Positions 12,295-22,070 of a stretch of DNA of 64,000 nucleotides are shown in pieces. Position numbers and translations under genes: made by a program. The notes beneath the pieces are model-generated. The model was not told where the DNA came from. It saw nothing but the letters and a program-made list of their open reading frames with translations, and did not search any database. The stretch is from Echinococcus granulosus (Eukaryota; Platyhelminthes; Cestoda; Cyclophyllidea; Taeniidae): positions 58,764 through 122,763 of the forward strand of contig NW_020170523.1 in the NCBI RefSeq assembly GCF_000524195.1, given 5' to 3'. Every line of letters starts with the position of its first letter. Positions within the stretch are counted from its first letter, which is position 1.

Positions 12295-15200
12295 GTGAGA
12301 TCATTTTTGAGGAGATGATGTTTAATATACCATGACCGCACGTCTTCCACACCTGTGGTACTATCAAGTGCTTGATTTACTCGTGGAGCCCTAATTTGCC
12401 AGCGGAGGTAGTCGAAACACGCTCGTTTGGCTGGTCATTGTTCCTCTTTTAGCCTCCCACCTGCTTGTTGGCGGAGGCGGTCATTTAGGGACAGCGAAGT
12501 TTCAATCATCTAAAGGATTTAGAGTTTGGCTGTGTCAAGGCTTGATTAATTTTGTCCTTCCTTCTTTTAGTCACTGAGGCTCTTACGGAGGCCACTGCAA
12601 CTGAGATGACTCCTCCCACTGATATGGTGACAAGTAAGTCTCCCATTTTTCACTTTATGACAAATATCAACATAGTTTCTGCCTTTGTTGAGCCTCAGGT
12701 TAGAGAGAGAGCAAGTTCGTAAGTTGGAGAGGGGAGGAATTTTTTAGCTCAATTAAGTGTCGTCATTTCCACCCTCCAGCATCTGAGTCTTAACCACGCA
12801 GTGAGCACTTACAAAGACGCCAAAGCTGCCATGGCAACGGAAGTCAACGCGGAGAAAACAATAGAGTGTTGTTACTCCACATTTTTTTACACACTCAAAC
12901 AAAAGCTATTGTAGGCAGATTCTTTCTCCAATTCAGCCATCGAAGCAGAACCACTTCAAATGCAGCAGGAGGTTTTAAATGCCTGTAGGCTCTATCCTGT
13001 TCCGTAATTTTTCTCTTCGACTGAATCATGTTTAACAGAGCTGGTTGGTATATTTAAAGTTCAGTTTATGGAGGCTTCCTTCTTTTTAAGTGGCTATAAA
13101 CAATTTGCGTTTCTTTTTCTTCCACTCCCTTAGCCTTCAGCAAAGATCCGATAACCGCTGCAACAACCGATGTGGTTGGATAGACCCAAGAAAGGCCATT
13201 TTTAGCATAGAAGACATTCCTTGGCGTTTCAAGACTAGGTGATATTTGATCAGCCACTGAAACCTATCAAATTACATGAAATTGCAGACCTTATTGTTAG
13301 CCATAAATAAGCCGGTGGTTAGTAGATTTCACACTGAAATCAAATAGGTGATCAAACTAATGAAGATCTTCTTTTTTCTCCTTTTTATCTCCATAATTAA
13401 CTTCCTAACCTAGATTAAAATCATTTCAACCAGACAATGTCTGGCATTATGCACTCAAGCGCGTCTGAACGGGTGATGGGGGGGAGGTAAATTTGGCCAA
13501 GACGGGGAGACAAAGTATGTCCCACCTTTTCTGTCTGGAGTCCGGACGACTCAACCTTGTCTCACCTTCGTAGTACAGTAATCAATAATGTACTATTAGC
13601 CAGTGCGAAGTACGTATGCCTTTGTCTCCCTCTTCCTCCCCCCGTCTCACATTTTGACCTTTGCAGCAGCTGGGGTTAAGATTGTGGAGGCCACAGAAGG
13701 AAAGCCGAGGGGATTGACTACTCAATTATTAAGCTACTTATTCCAAATCTCTTCGTTTACTTAATCCCAACTAGTAATTAAGCAATTAAGTGCTTTCCCA
13801 CCAAAAGCAATTGGCATTATAAAACTAAAACACATGATTGTTGGATTGTCACCACGTTTGCTCTTTGTTTTAATTGATTAAAAAAAGCTCTGAAAACCGA
13901 GGCAACCAAAAAACCATTTATTCGCCGCAATAAATGATATTAGCCGTTACTTTAGTTAGCTGGAAAAAGAAAAGTCTTAGCAACGAGACAAAAAAACCAG
14001 TCCTCCGATTAATCACAGTGATTGGTGGCAATGCGTCTCTGTTTGTTAGTAAATGCCCATTTGAATGCGGTAATTAAGCTAATGAAAGAAACTCTCAAAA
14101 TCGGGACGACGGGTTGCCTTCCAGTCGCCATGGTATTTTACTTTAGTCATTATTCTATCAGAAGTAATTAATGTCGTTACTTTGAATAGGTAAACAGTAA
14201 CAAATCACCGGGACTGTCACAGCAGAAGCTCCTCCAACCGGTCCGGTAGCTGAGATTAGTAGTTAGTTTTCAATCTCTCAAAACAACATATGCTGTTGTA
14301 CAGTGTTTGCGGTCAGGATACATTAGTCACTTTTAGATCGCATGTTGTTCCTTTTTTGCCACAACATATATTGAATCACTCTCGCTCTTCCACCTTCTTT
14401 AAAGCTCATTTGTGTGAGTCATCATATAGATGTTCTCTTCGAGAAGAAAGATTAGGTGGATTGCTGCTGCTGCTGTCTTTGTGTTTTTTGCACAAGAGCT
14501 GAAAAGAATGGCAGCAGATGTGTTTACCGCGCCTACATCGAAAGGTAAACAATAAAGCCCAGCCAGCATTGCGTCGGTGTGCACGCGATATATCAGTAGT
14601 GTCTTCCTTCTGTTTTTTTCAGTTTTCTAGTAAACAGTATTGCCCTGCTTAGCATGAACCTTGCAAGCATTCACACCTAGAGGAAGGCGGTCGTTGCATG
14701 GACGTTTAGCGTAGACGTTAGCGAAACTACAAAAAATGCGGAGACTACAGCACTATTAATTGACTTTGGGTGATCTCAGTTGACCTTGTATCCGTCCTTT
14801 CGGTGAAGGTAGACCGTTGTATTGAAGGGTAGAGATTGCCAGGATAATAAATTATTTTCCTTCTTTCTTTAACAGCCGCGGTAGTCGATTCCGGTCTTTG
14901 GTTGTTTTTGCTTTCCCAAAATAAGTCTTTCTCGGAGATTTTTGGGAAAAATCACCTGCCAATGGAATTACAAAATTTTTATACAAAGATGTATATCGCA
15001 AGAGATCACCACTTTAAATTTCACTATTCAAGGCATGATGTAACACCGCCCAGTTTATTTTGTTTCAGAAAACATAGGATTTCAAGTAGTCTCCTTTCTG
15101 GTGAATTGTCATGTCTTTTAATAGAATTTTGACATTTATTTCTTGCAGAAGCTCCAAATTTTAGCATTTAGTGAAATTTTTTGGATAAATGTCGTTTTTT

Positions 15201-17365
15201 GTTGGAGTCTAGCCCATTTTTGAAGTTCTACTCTCACAATGTCAATGACTACTACCTGCTTCAAATTCTCTCTTTAACTTTGGGGGTCTTCTTTATTGTT
15301 ACTCGATCTCCCGAAAGGCTGTGTAAATAGGATGTGGACAGTGCAGCTCTCACTTCATTGGCACTGCAGCAACGAATATTGAAGACCAAAGAGGGTGCGA
15401 AATCCACTCGTATTCGGATCACTTGTTTGGTCCTCTCCTCCCTCTCTCTCTAGCCGTGTTTCAGGGTTCTGCCCAGTAATCGTTGAGTGCTGAAATAGAA
15501 TTAAAAGGGTACAATTTGCTGGTTTTAAATGCATCCTCGCACAAATCGTTTGTGGAATGTGGAGAAAAAAATTGACCGGGTAGTACTTTTGGCACTAAAA
15601 GGAGAGCCAAAGAAGATCTTTGAGGGAGAGGCAGGAGGAGGGGTGTATTTATTTTCCAACACTATCTGCTGTGACACCGGGTAAGGTGGCCGTTCGAAGA
15701 GAGGAAATGAATAAGTCTGTGGTACAAACAAATGATCCAGTGTGCAATAGGGATGTCTAGACATGCCGTAGGCATGTAGAGGTGTGTTCACTTGTATTTT
15801 TTGCCTCTCTTCCATGAGTCTTTTTTTAATAGAGAAGCTCAATTGACCTCACTCCCGTGTTTCGAGTATTTAATTTAGATCAACCTGTGTATTCACCTGT
15901 CTATCTGTGCATTATGACATCCATTCGTCGATTGGCAAATCTGGTTGTCCAAACCTCTGGCATTCGGTCAGTTAAATAATTTCCCGACTGTCTACACATT
16001 TATCTACTCCCTTTTTTCTATCCCTTCATCTATTTTTACCAATGCTTCACATGTTAATCACGTTTTCCAGCTGAGAAGTAAAGTTACAATACACATTGAT
16101 GGAAATTGTGGCTTGTCAAATGCCAAAATACTGATCCACCTGTGAAACTTTTGACCATTGGGATCCATAATCCATATTGTACTGTGGAGGAATTCTCTAA
16201 TTACTATTTCGTTTTGTATCAAATCTTGATACAAGACAAAACGCCATTTGATTTAATGAATAAATTGTGCATACATTGCCTCCTCTTTTGCAGAGGAAAA
16301 AAACGGCACGAATTCACCGAATGTGTTATTTCATCTCGGTGAAAGAGAGCTTTGATATCACATACACGTACACGCACACGCATTTAGAGGGTGAAAATGT
16401 AAACGTCGAAACACACACACACACACACAGGATAGGTTTTCCAGATTACCTTAATTTCCTAGAAGCCAAAAAGGCAAAAATTTTCGGAGCACAAAAGCCA
16501 ACTCTGCGAAGCTAGTCATGTGCTGACTTCCTACAGCAACTTTCGTTCAGATTAAATCAAGGTCGATTTTATTTTCTTAAAATCTTTATAGGGATATGTC
16601 GGCACTGTTGATGAATGATGCACAAAGGAAGGGGAACTCAGTTTTGTAGAGAGTTGAGGTTTCATCTTCTTATCCATTATTTTCACACCATTATGGGTTC
16701 GACTGTGGTGGTTGCTGAGGCTCCCACTACATCAGTGGGAGTATCTGAGATAGCAGTCACTACCAATATTCCACAGAGTACATGGAAGGAACCGCAGCTC
16801 CCTTAATAATTTACCCAAGCTCTTAACTAGGGCTGAGGTAAACGAATAGGTCATTTGAATAATATCCTCTTTCTAATTTACAGAAAAGCGGAATTACCGT
16901 AAGCAATCCTTTATTTCAAACCAATTTGCCTTTAGTTTTGGACCACTGAGAGTGGGTCTTCTTGGTGCGCAGTTTAACTTAGCTAATCATTCAAAAAGGT
17001 ATATTACTCTAATGTTATTTGAGCACCAAGTCTTCAGATGTTACAGTTTTGAACGCCGCAGGTCGAGTTGCTTCATGTCAGTGTCTAAGTGGTCAAGTGT
17101 CTAGAGCCGAAAAGAAGGGGAGGGAGAGAAATTCCAAAAATCCTAAGTATCAGCAGGTGAACTTTCCTATCGGCTGTGATTTACCCCTAATGTAGGATAT
17201 TAAACTATGGTGTACAAGGTGAACTGTTTACGAAGTCCAATTCGTTTGACCTCATGTCAAATTGTATTTTTCGTTTCAGTAACTACAGGTGATGCCTCAT
17301 CAATTCGATCAAGCCTGCCATTCTCGCTCATCCTCCTATTCTCGCATCTCCTCAGTCGTGTGTAA
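11592..17365 (+). CDS. GPI-anchored mucin-like surface glycoprotein with short symmetric exons
   Basis: Span of a multi-exon gene. Best model: 11592-12294, 12571-12633, 14497-14544, 16294-16338, 16884-16898 and 17280-17365, with weaker candidates at 14223-14258 and 14876-14893. Every internal exon enters and leaves in phase 1, so any combination keeps the frame. The product (about 300 residues) has a signal peptide (residues 1-18), a long Thr/Ser/Pro-rich domain with a 43-residue tandem repeat, a short spacer containing an NGT N-glycosylation site, and a hydrophobic C-terminus (LPFSLILLFSHLL) after small residues (GDASS), as in a GPI-addition signal. It is probably a heavily O-glycosylated protein tethered outside the cell. 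This plan fits cestode surface or laminated-layer apomucins and the micro-exon gene style of parasitic flatworms; the exact family is not established. Confidence 0.7.
11916..12173 (+). repeat. Two tandem 129-bp coding repeats
   Basis: Units start at 11916 and 12045 (period 129 bp, 43 codons). A 90-bp core from CCTCCTCCGACAG to CTAACCGGT differs at one base (synonymous A/G), while the ends have diverged. Each unit encodes SPPPTEVATTAQGVELTTES. This looks like a recent in-frame duplication. Confidence 0.9.
12571..12633 (+). CDS. Mucin-like gene, 63-nt exon
   Basis: Acceptor CCTTCTTTTAG and donor ACAA|GTAAGT are both strong. The exon is phase 1-1 and encodes VTEALTEATATEMTPPTDMV plus T, the same Thr/Glu/Pro style as exon 1. 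Confidence 0.75.
13134..13178 (+). pseudogene. Decayed mucin exon (donor GA instead of GT)
   Basis: A strong acceptor (TCCACTCCCTTAG) is followed by 45 nt that would be a phase 1-1 exon (TFSKDPITAATTDVV). The expected donor reads G|GATAG rather than G|GTAAG, and a stop follows in frame. It is most simply a dead copy of the exon module. Confidence 0.4.
13667..13699 (+). pseudogene. Decayed mucin exon, 33 nt
   Basis: Acceptor GACCTTTGCAG is followed by 33 phase 1-1 nucleotides (TAGVKIVEATE). The junction at the end reads GAAG|GAAAGC, again with GA where GT is expected. The start resembles the 14223 and 14515 candidates (CAGC.., CAGA..). Confidence 0.35.
14223..14258 (+). CDS. Mucin-like gene, possible 36-nt exon
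   Basis: A phase 1-1 module encoding TEAPPTGPVAEI after CTGTCACAG and before A|GTAGTT. Composition fits the gene, but both splice sites are weak and the acceptor lacks a good pyrimidine tract. Confidence 0.4.
14497..14544 (+). CDS. Mucin-like gene, 48-nt exon
   Basis: A T-rich tract plus GCACAAG forms the acceptor, and AAAG|GTAAAC the donor. The exon is phase 1-1 and encodes LKRMAADVFTAPTSK. An in-frame alternative acceptor at 14514 (GGCAG|CAGATG) would give a 30-nt exon (TDVFTAPTSK) starting like other modules of the gene. Confidence 0.5.
14876..14893 (+). CDS. Mucin-like gene, possible 18-nt micro-exon
   Basis: A very strong acceptor (CCTTCTTTCTTTAACAG) is followed by a phase 1-1 stretch encoding TAVVDS, but the donor CCG|GTCTTT is poor. 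Without that donor the frame stays open for about 80 codons, so an alternative terminal exon is another possibility. Confidence 0.25.
16294..16338 (+). CDS. Mucin-like gene, 45-nt exon
   Basis: Acceptor TGCCTCCTCTTTTGCAG is excellent and donor CTCG|GTGAAA acceptable. The exon is phase 1-1 and encodes EEKNGTNSPNVLFHL, including an NGT sequon. It would form part of the non-mucin spacer before the anchor. Confidence 0.5.
16694..16778 (+). pseudogene. Mucin-type exon lacking an acceptor
   Basis: The reading frame VVVAEAPTTSVGVSEIAVTT is clearly of mucin-module type and ends at a phase-1 donor-like A|GTACAT (16779). The pyrimidine-rich ATTTTCACACCATTATG before it has no AG at the phase-1 position. 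It is either a decayed exon or one whose acceptor I could not locate. The left edge is approximate. Confidence 0.35.
16884..16898 (+). CDS. Mucin-like gene, 15-nt micro-exon
   Basis: Acceptor CTCTTTCTAATTTACAG and donor ACC|GTAAGC are both strong and define a 15-nt phase 1-1 exon (EKRNY in context). The 15-nt length is typical of flatworm micro-exon genes. Confidence 0.55.
17280..17365 (+). CDS. Mucin-like gene, last exon with GPI-type tail
   Basis: A strong acceptor (TTTTTCGTTTCAG) enters in phase 1. The exon encodes TTGDASSIRSS followed by LPFSLILLFSHLLSRV and TAA. Small residues followed by a hydrophobic stretch at the very C-terminus, with no cytoplasmic part, are the hallmark of a GPI-attachment signal. 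A 9-nt micro-exon ending at ACAG|GTGATG is a less likely reading. Confidence 0.7.
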
Positions 17366-17565
17366 AATCTGGTAACTTGAAGTAGCCAGTTGTGATTGCT
17401 TTCTTATGCCTAAAGAGATTTCACCCCATCAACATTATTATAGATGCGTAGGAGGGCTGAAAGGCTGATGAAGTGTCTCTGTCGCCTTTATCTCTTCAGC
17501 TGAGCCTCGTTTTTGTCGTTTTAAGCGGTTACTCATCCACTTCGGCTGAAAGAAAGACGGGGTTT
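17366..17565. other. 3' flank of the mucin-like gene
   Basis: Presumed 3' UTR and flank. No canonical AATAAA is seen in these 200 bases; the real end may lie within or beyond the adjacent gap. Confidence 0.3.
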
Positions 17566-17569
17566 TAAT

Positions 17570-17714
17570 GGCGACGCACCCTGTCCACAATNNNNNNNNN
17601 NNNNNNNNNNNNNNNNNNNNNNNNNNNNNNNNNNNNNNNNNNNNNNNNNNNNNNNNNNNNNNNNNNNNNNNNNNNNNNNNNNNNNNNNNNNTGGCGACGC
17701 ACCCTGTCCACTAA
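17570..17714. repeat. Minisatellite interrupted by a 100-N gap
   Basis: The bases before the N run (TGGCGACGCACCCTGTCCAC) and directly after it are the same 20-mer, followed by AAT or TAAT. The 17592-17691 run of exactly 100 N is a placeholder, so a collapsed tandem array of a ~24-bp unit of unknown length sits here. Confidence 0.75.
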
Positions 17715-18931
17715 TTTATACCTTGCATTGATTAGAACGTATTTCATTCATAACAGCCCATCCGTGTATCAAGGCTTGTTTTTCTCTAAACTCAGCCGAT
17801 AAAGTATTTCTGGGTCCTGCAGCTTGTTCATTATATTACATGCCTTATGCAGCCATCATACTTTGTTTAGTCCTGGCTCCTACTTCATTACTCGATTTGC
17901 TGCTGTTATCATCATTTTACTTGCGTGTGAGTCTTTTGGAACTACCGGCTAACTAGCTAAGTTCATGGTAAAAGCGAGTCAGGAGTAGGATTTTACAGGC
18001 TTTTGTGTTACATCATACAGCCAACCGTGTGACACCCCAGTTATGAAGGCCTGTTTTACATTAATTGGAAAAAACCAGGTCATTGTCAGTCAATCACGTT
18101 TCAACAATGTTATCATCATGCCTAAAGCCCGCCTTCATACGACTAACTAGGTGCTGATGAATCACTGAACCGTCGTAAGCAAAGTTATCACCTTTGAAAA
18201 ACGTGATCTCAACACGGGTGGGATCTGAATAGGGGTATGACAAAAAGGTGGCCGAAAATGACGCCACGATTTCGCTGATTGTGAATGTTTTGCACCTTTT
18301 TTTCATTGCTTTTTAGAAGAATAGGAAAAAAAATTTCTGAGCGGTTTAATTGAGATAAACAGAGGATGTGATTAGGACAAATCCTTAATCACAAGTGACT
18401 TGTCTAAAATCAAATAGCATTGTAAGTAGTCTGGTTGAAGGAAAAACAAAGGCCTAGGTCTTTCTTGATCGCTTTCAAACACTGTGATGCAGCAGGGCAA
18501 ATTTTCTTTTAACTACTTTTTAAGTTTAAAATAACTTTTGGTTATGCTCTTTTTTTGTAGAATCGTGACGTCTCCGAGTTTGTTACTTCCCAATTTTTTA
18601 AGAGTTAACCCCTCCCCCCTTCAGACATTACTTTACCTAGTTGACAGGGTTCCAGGTCCACGGAACCAAAAAATACCACTTTTTTCTGTGATAGGGGTCA
18701 AATTTGAGCTTGCAATACATTCGCAAAGTCAGCTTGCTCCTTCTCCTTTTCTGAAATTTAATTTACGACCTACTTATTAGAATATCAGCGCCCCCTGCAG
18801 GAGAAGTTATGATTGGCACTATTTGCTGTATATGGCTTCTGCGTTCCACCTGAAAGCCTTAAGGATGAGTTATGACAAGCTGTAAACGTGTGAGGAGTAG
18901 CTCGTAGGTTGTAAACAGGGGTGACGTGAAA
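17715..18931. other. No gene recognised
   Basis: AT-rich sequence with only short, splice-less ORFs. Confidence 0.4.
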
Positions 18932-19196
18932 ATGGGTGTCAGGAGAGCAAGTAAGTGAGAGGAACGCTAGCGGCCAAAGGTTCCGCGTTAAGCAAACAAT
19001 ATCGTTCCATTACACACTATCCATTCTACCATTCTCCTTAAGGGTTATCTTTGTTGCACTTTGTGCCTGTTCTCCTGCTTCAGCTATCACAGCGTGGTCA
19101 GAGTCATGGAAATCGTCTACGAAACAAACGCGATCAGGCACTAGTTGTGCAGATGCATCCCCCGTGACAGATCCCATCCTTATATGCGGGCACTGA
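18932..19196 (+). CDS. Possible two-exon small protein
   Basis: ATG GGT GTC AGG AGA GCA A|GTAAGT (18932-18950) leaves phase 1. The next strong acceptor (CTGTTCTCCTGCTTCAG, exon from 19084) enters in phase 1 and stays open to TGA at 19194-19196. The product would be 43 residues: MGVRRAT then TAWSESWKSSTKQTRSG and ending ILICGH, Ser/Thr-rich and unrecognised. The 133-bp intron is plausible for a flatworm. The area is GC-rich compared with its surroundings and has other coding-like frames (19272-19437), so it may instead be a decayed gene. Confidence 0.3.
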
Positions 19197-19271
19197 AGCG
19201 AGCATTAGATTCGGTGGGTACTGCTACGGCTGCAGCTCTTCGAGGATGAAGAAGACTTTAGTATGAGCGTA

Positions 19272-19437
19272 GGAAAGGGATGATGGGATCTTACCGGAAA
19301 TTGCATCAGCGAAACGTCGTGTCATTATAATGGTGAAAACAAATGTGGAGCTTAAACATCTTGCCGTGAACTATACGGCTGAGGTGATGCAGGTGTCGCG
19401 CGGGTCCAAAATGATCAGATTAGGGGGCGGGTGCCAT
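19272..19437 (+). other. Coding-like frame without splice support
   Basis: A 55-codon open frame (ILPEIASAKRRVIIMV, VELKHLAVNYTAEVMQ) ends in TAA. It looks coding in composition but follows an in-frame stop and has no convincing acceptor. It could be an exon of the preceding small gene joined from a cryptic donor, or a pseudogene remnant. Confidence 0.2.
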
Positions 19438-21849
19438 TAACAAAAAAACCACTCCTGACTCTTTTTTAATTAAGGGAACGTCGTCCGCATAATGATGAGC
19501 TAGAAATGTCGCTAAAATTATTCACGGCAGTTTGGTTTCCCGTGTTCTGAAAGCTAGGTTTAAAACGCAGAACCGTCAATTTAGTTTGTAATATCTACTT
19601 ATTTGCCATTCAGTAGGGGATTACAAACGGGGGTAAATTGCTTTAACCAAATAAGTTAAAAGGGCTAGGCAATACGTAAACTAGAGCTATCGTCCATGTT
19701 ATTCATCCTCTTCTATTTGTCATAGAAGATGTACAGTATGTTCTTCCACCTCCTTGTGTTTTCATCTCATGTTCTCCACAGCTCAGACTTATATAGATTG
19801 CAGATGTAAGTGGCAATTAGAAGCACTAAGAGGAGAGTATTTTAGTACTATTTTATGTAGTTCCTATTCAAAATCTTGGCATCTATGCAGCACAAGTTCT
19901 GATTTAAATGGCTGTTTTTTGGTTCTAAAAAACAACTAAAACTAAGTAATGAAATCTTAATTACAAAATATCAACCGATGCTGCATCTCAAAATAGGACT
20001 TTATTTTTTATTCTCAATAAGATAAGAATGCAACAAAGCGATTAAATAGAAGGTATTTGTCCGCCTCAAGTCCTTCCAGGGGGATGGAGAGCCCGGTCGG
20101 AGCGTCAGAAAGCCCAAACTGGGGAACAAAATTCAAACAAGAACAACCAAGGCCACTAGGGCCTAGTGAAGTGCACACGAAAAGAATGTGCAGGGCCCCC
20201 CTTCCACCCCTCCTTCCTTTGAGTGTTGCCTTTGCTGACTTCGGCGGTCACTTATTTGCATAACTATGTTTAACCATGTACGCAAATAAAAATAATCAAG
20301 CATTTAACAGGTGTCCACGAGTTAAACGTACCTTCAAGACTGCTTGAGATTATTTAAATCACTTGATAATAAGAGAAAGACTGGTAGTACGTCCTAGAGG
20401 AAAATTAACCATTTCAGCCTGTCTGAAGGCCAGAAATAATGCACATCTATTTTACATCTCTATTTGTACCCTCTATAATTTGGTCTAGTCAGTTAACGTT
20501 AATCGGTAGAGAACACGTGTCACACATGTGTGACGCTGAGATCGGGTAGGAAAATCATCGTCAGTGCTAGTGGCGGAAATTATAATCCATTTGGCAGTTC
20601 AAACGGTGGCCCTCTTGCTGTAATGTTGACTTTAGTTACTAGGAAAGGTTGCAAAAGAGGTTGGATGTGTTTCGTCAGTGGCCAGGAGACTCGCCGAAAT
20701 CGAAAAAAGCACATTTTATTATCTTTTTTTACATACACAGCTTCCACATCTATAACCTATAGGCCCCTTTCCAGAACATCGTGGGAGACAAAGATGAATT
20801 TGTAGTGAAGGCGCTTAAAGGGCAGTAGCCATGGGGAATGGTGAAAAGTATTGTTCTTTGTTCTTACCCCATTAGTACCGACAGCATCAACGCAATTGCC
20901 GCCTCTAAATTGCCTGTTTACGGGGCCAAAAAGTGGAGAGACAGGCAGCTTGCAAAAGCGTCAAATTAGTCATGGTGTGCTGTTTCGATGAGCCAGGGCA
21001 AGAGAAGAAGGCAAATGAAGGAAGAAAAATGGAGCAAAGAAAGCATTCAGGAAGGAACAGGAGGCAAAAACGTGTGTCCTTTTTACCCTCCTTTTATTTT
21101 TTTTTCCATAAACCCTAAGTTTCTTTTGTTTCGCTCTTTTGTAACCTCCCTGATTCATGTCTCCCACCTAGATGGATTTGTAATGAAATGTCAAGACGCT
21201 TCTTTTGTACAGGTTTTGGTGTGATGAGCTGCCAAACCCTTCTTTGTCCCCTCCTTACCCCTTCTCTCTCGGTCTGCTAACAGGGCTTTGGTCAGTTGGT
21301 TTAAAGTATTGTATGATGTAAAGATTACTTGATGAAGGGCTCCGCAAAAGGAAACACCTTTCTTTTCTCCCGCATTTTGTTTTATTAAAGTCAGAAAATG
21401 AATGAAGAGGTAAATAGGTGGTAGTGAATCCCTTAAGTCCTCCCTGAAACTGTCGTAAGCTGCAATTTGGGAGGAAGGTATTTCTTCACCAGTGTACAGA
21501 AAGGCCATACTAGGAGACAAAAAGGAGGATGCGGCAGAGGGAGTGGTGTGTCCATAACAAACCACTACAGGATGTCGACCTTAGCATCCATCACACCCAA
21601 TCTTTCTTCTGCTCTGACTGCAATAATTTTGTGAGTCAAGATGGGTGACAGTGATGAAATTACTTAAAAAGGAAACTTAATCAATTAGTGGTGAATAATG
21701 CCCTTCTTTGAGGCTACCCACGCTTCCTACATTAGTTTTTATTGCGTAAAGCACAAAAGGGAGATTTCTCAAGTGTGGACATCATTTTGGCCCTTCCTTT
21801 GTAACAATGGGCAGAGTTACCCATCCACGAAGAATGCCTCCCTTCTGGA
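19438..21849. other. No gene recognised
   Basis: Only short AT-driven ORFs, apart from one 16-bp palindrome annotated separately. Confidence 0.4.
20519..20534. repeat. Perfect 16-bp palindrome GTCACACATGTGTGAC
   Basis: Perfect inverted repeat. One of four sites in the window sharing GTCACA-N4-TGTGAC arms; the others lie at 51813, 52867 and 52908. Confidence 0.7.
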
Positions 21850-22070
21850 TCTTCTATAACTGGCAGTCAGATATGAAAGTCAGGATTGTTCATCGAGTGG
21901 ATCGCACTTGCTTATCGGTGCCACTAATGTGAAGACCAGAGACATTCCCCGGAAGAGTGGTTCAGTGTCGGTGTGCTGAGGGACTAGGAAGAGTATAGGC
22001 ATGACAGGAAAAGCTATTAACGACTCCGACAGCGAGTTGCTCTTTCCTTCGGCAAACCTTCAAAAAGCTT
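21850..22070 (+). repeat. Fragment of the TRIM internal region
   Basis: AGGAAAAGCTATTAACGACT near 22005 matches AGGAAAGCTATTAACAACTG in the complete TRIM, and the upstream 150 bases align loosely with about 735-915 at a comparable spacing. No LTR is detectable. Confidence 0.4.

Noticed and set aside
11924..12367. 147-codon minus-strand ORF opposite the mucin exon
   Set aside because: It is the antisense shadow of the Thr-rich repeat (Val/Ser-rich), open only because of codon composition.
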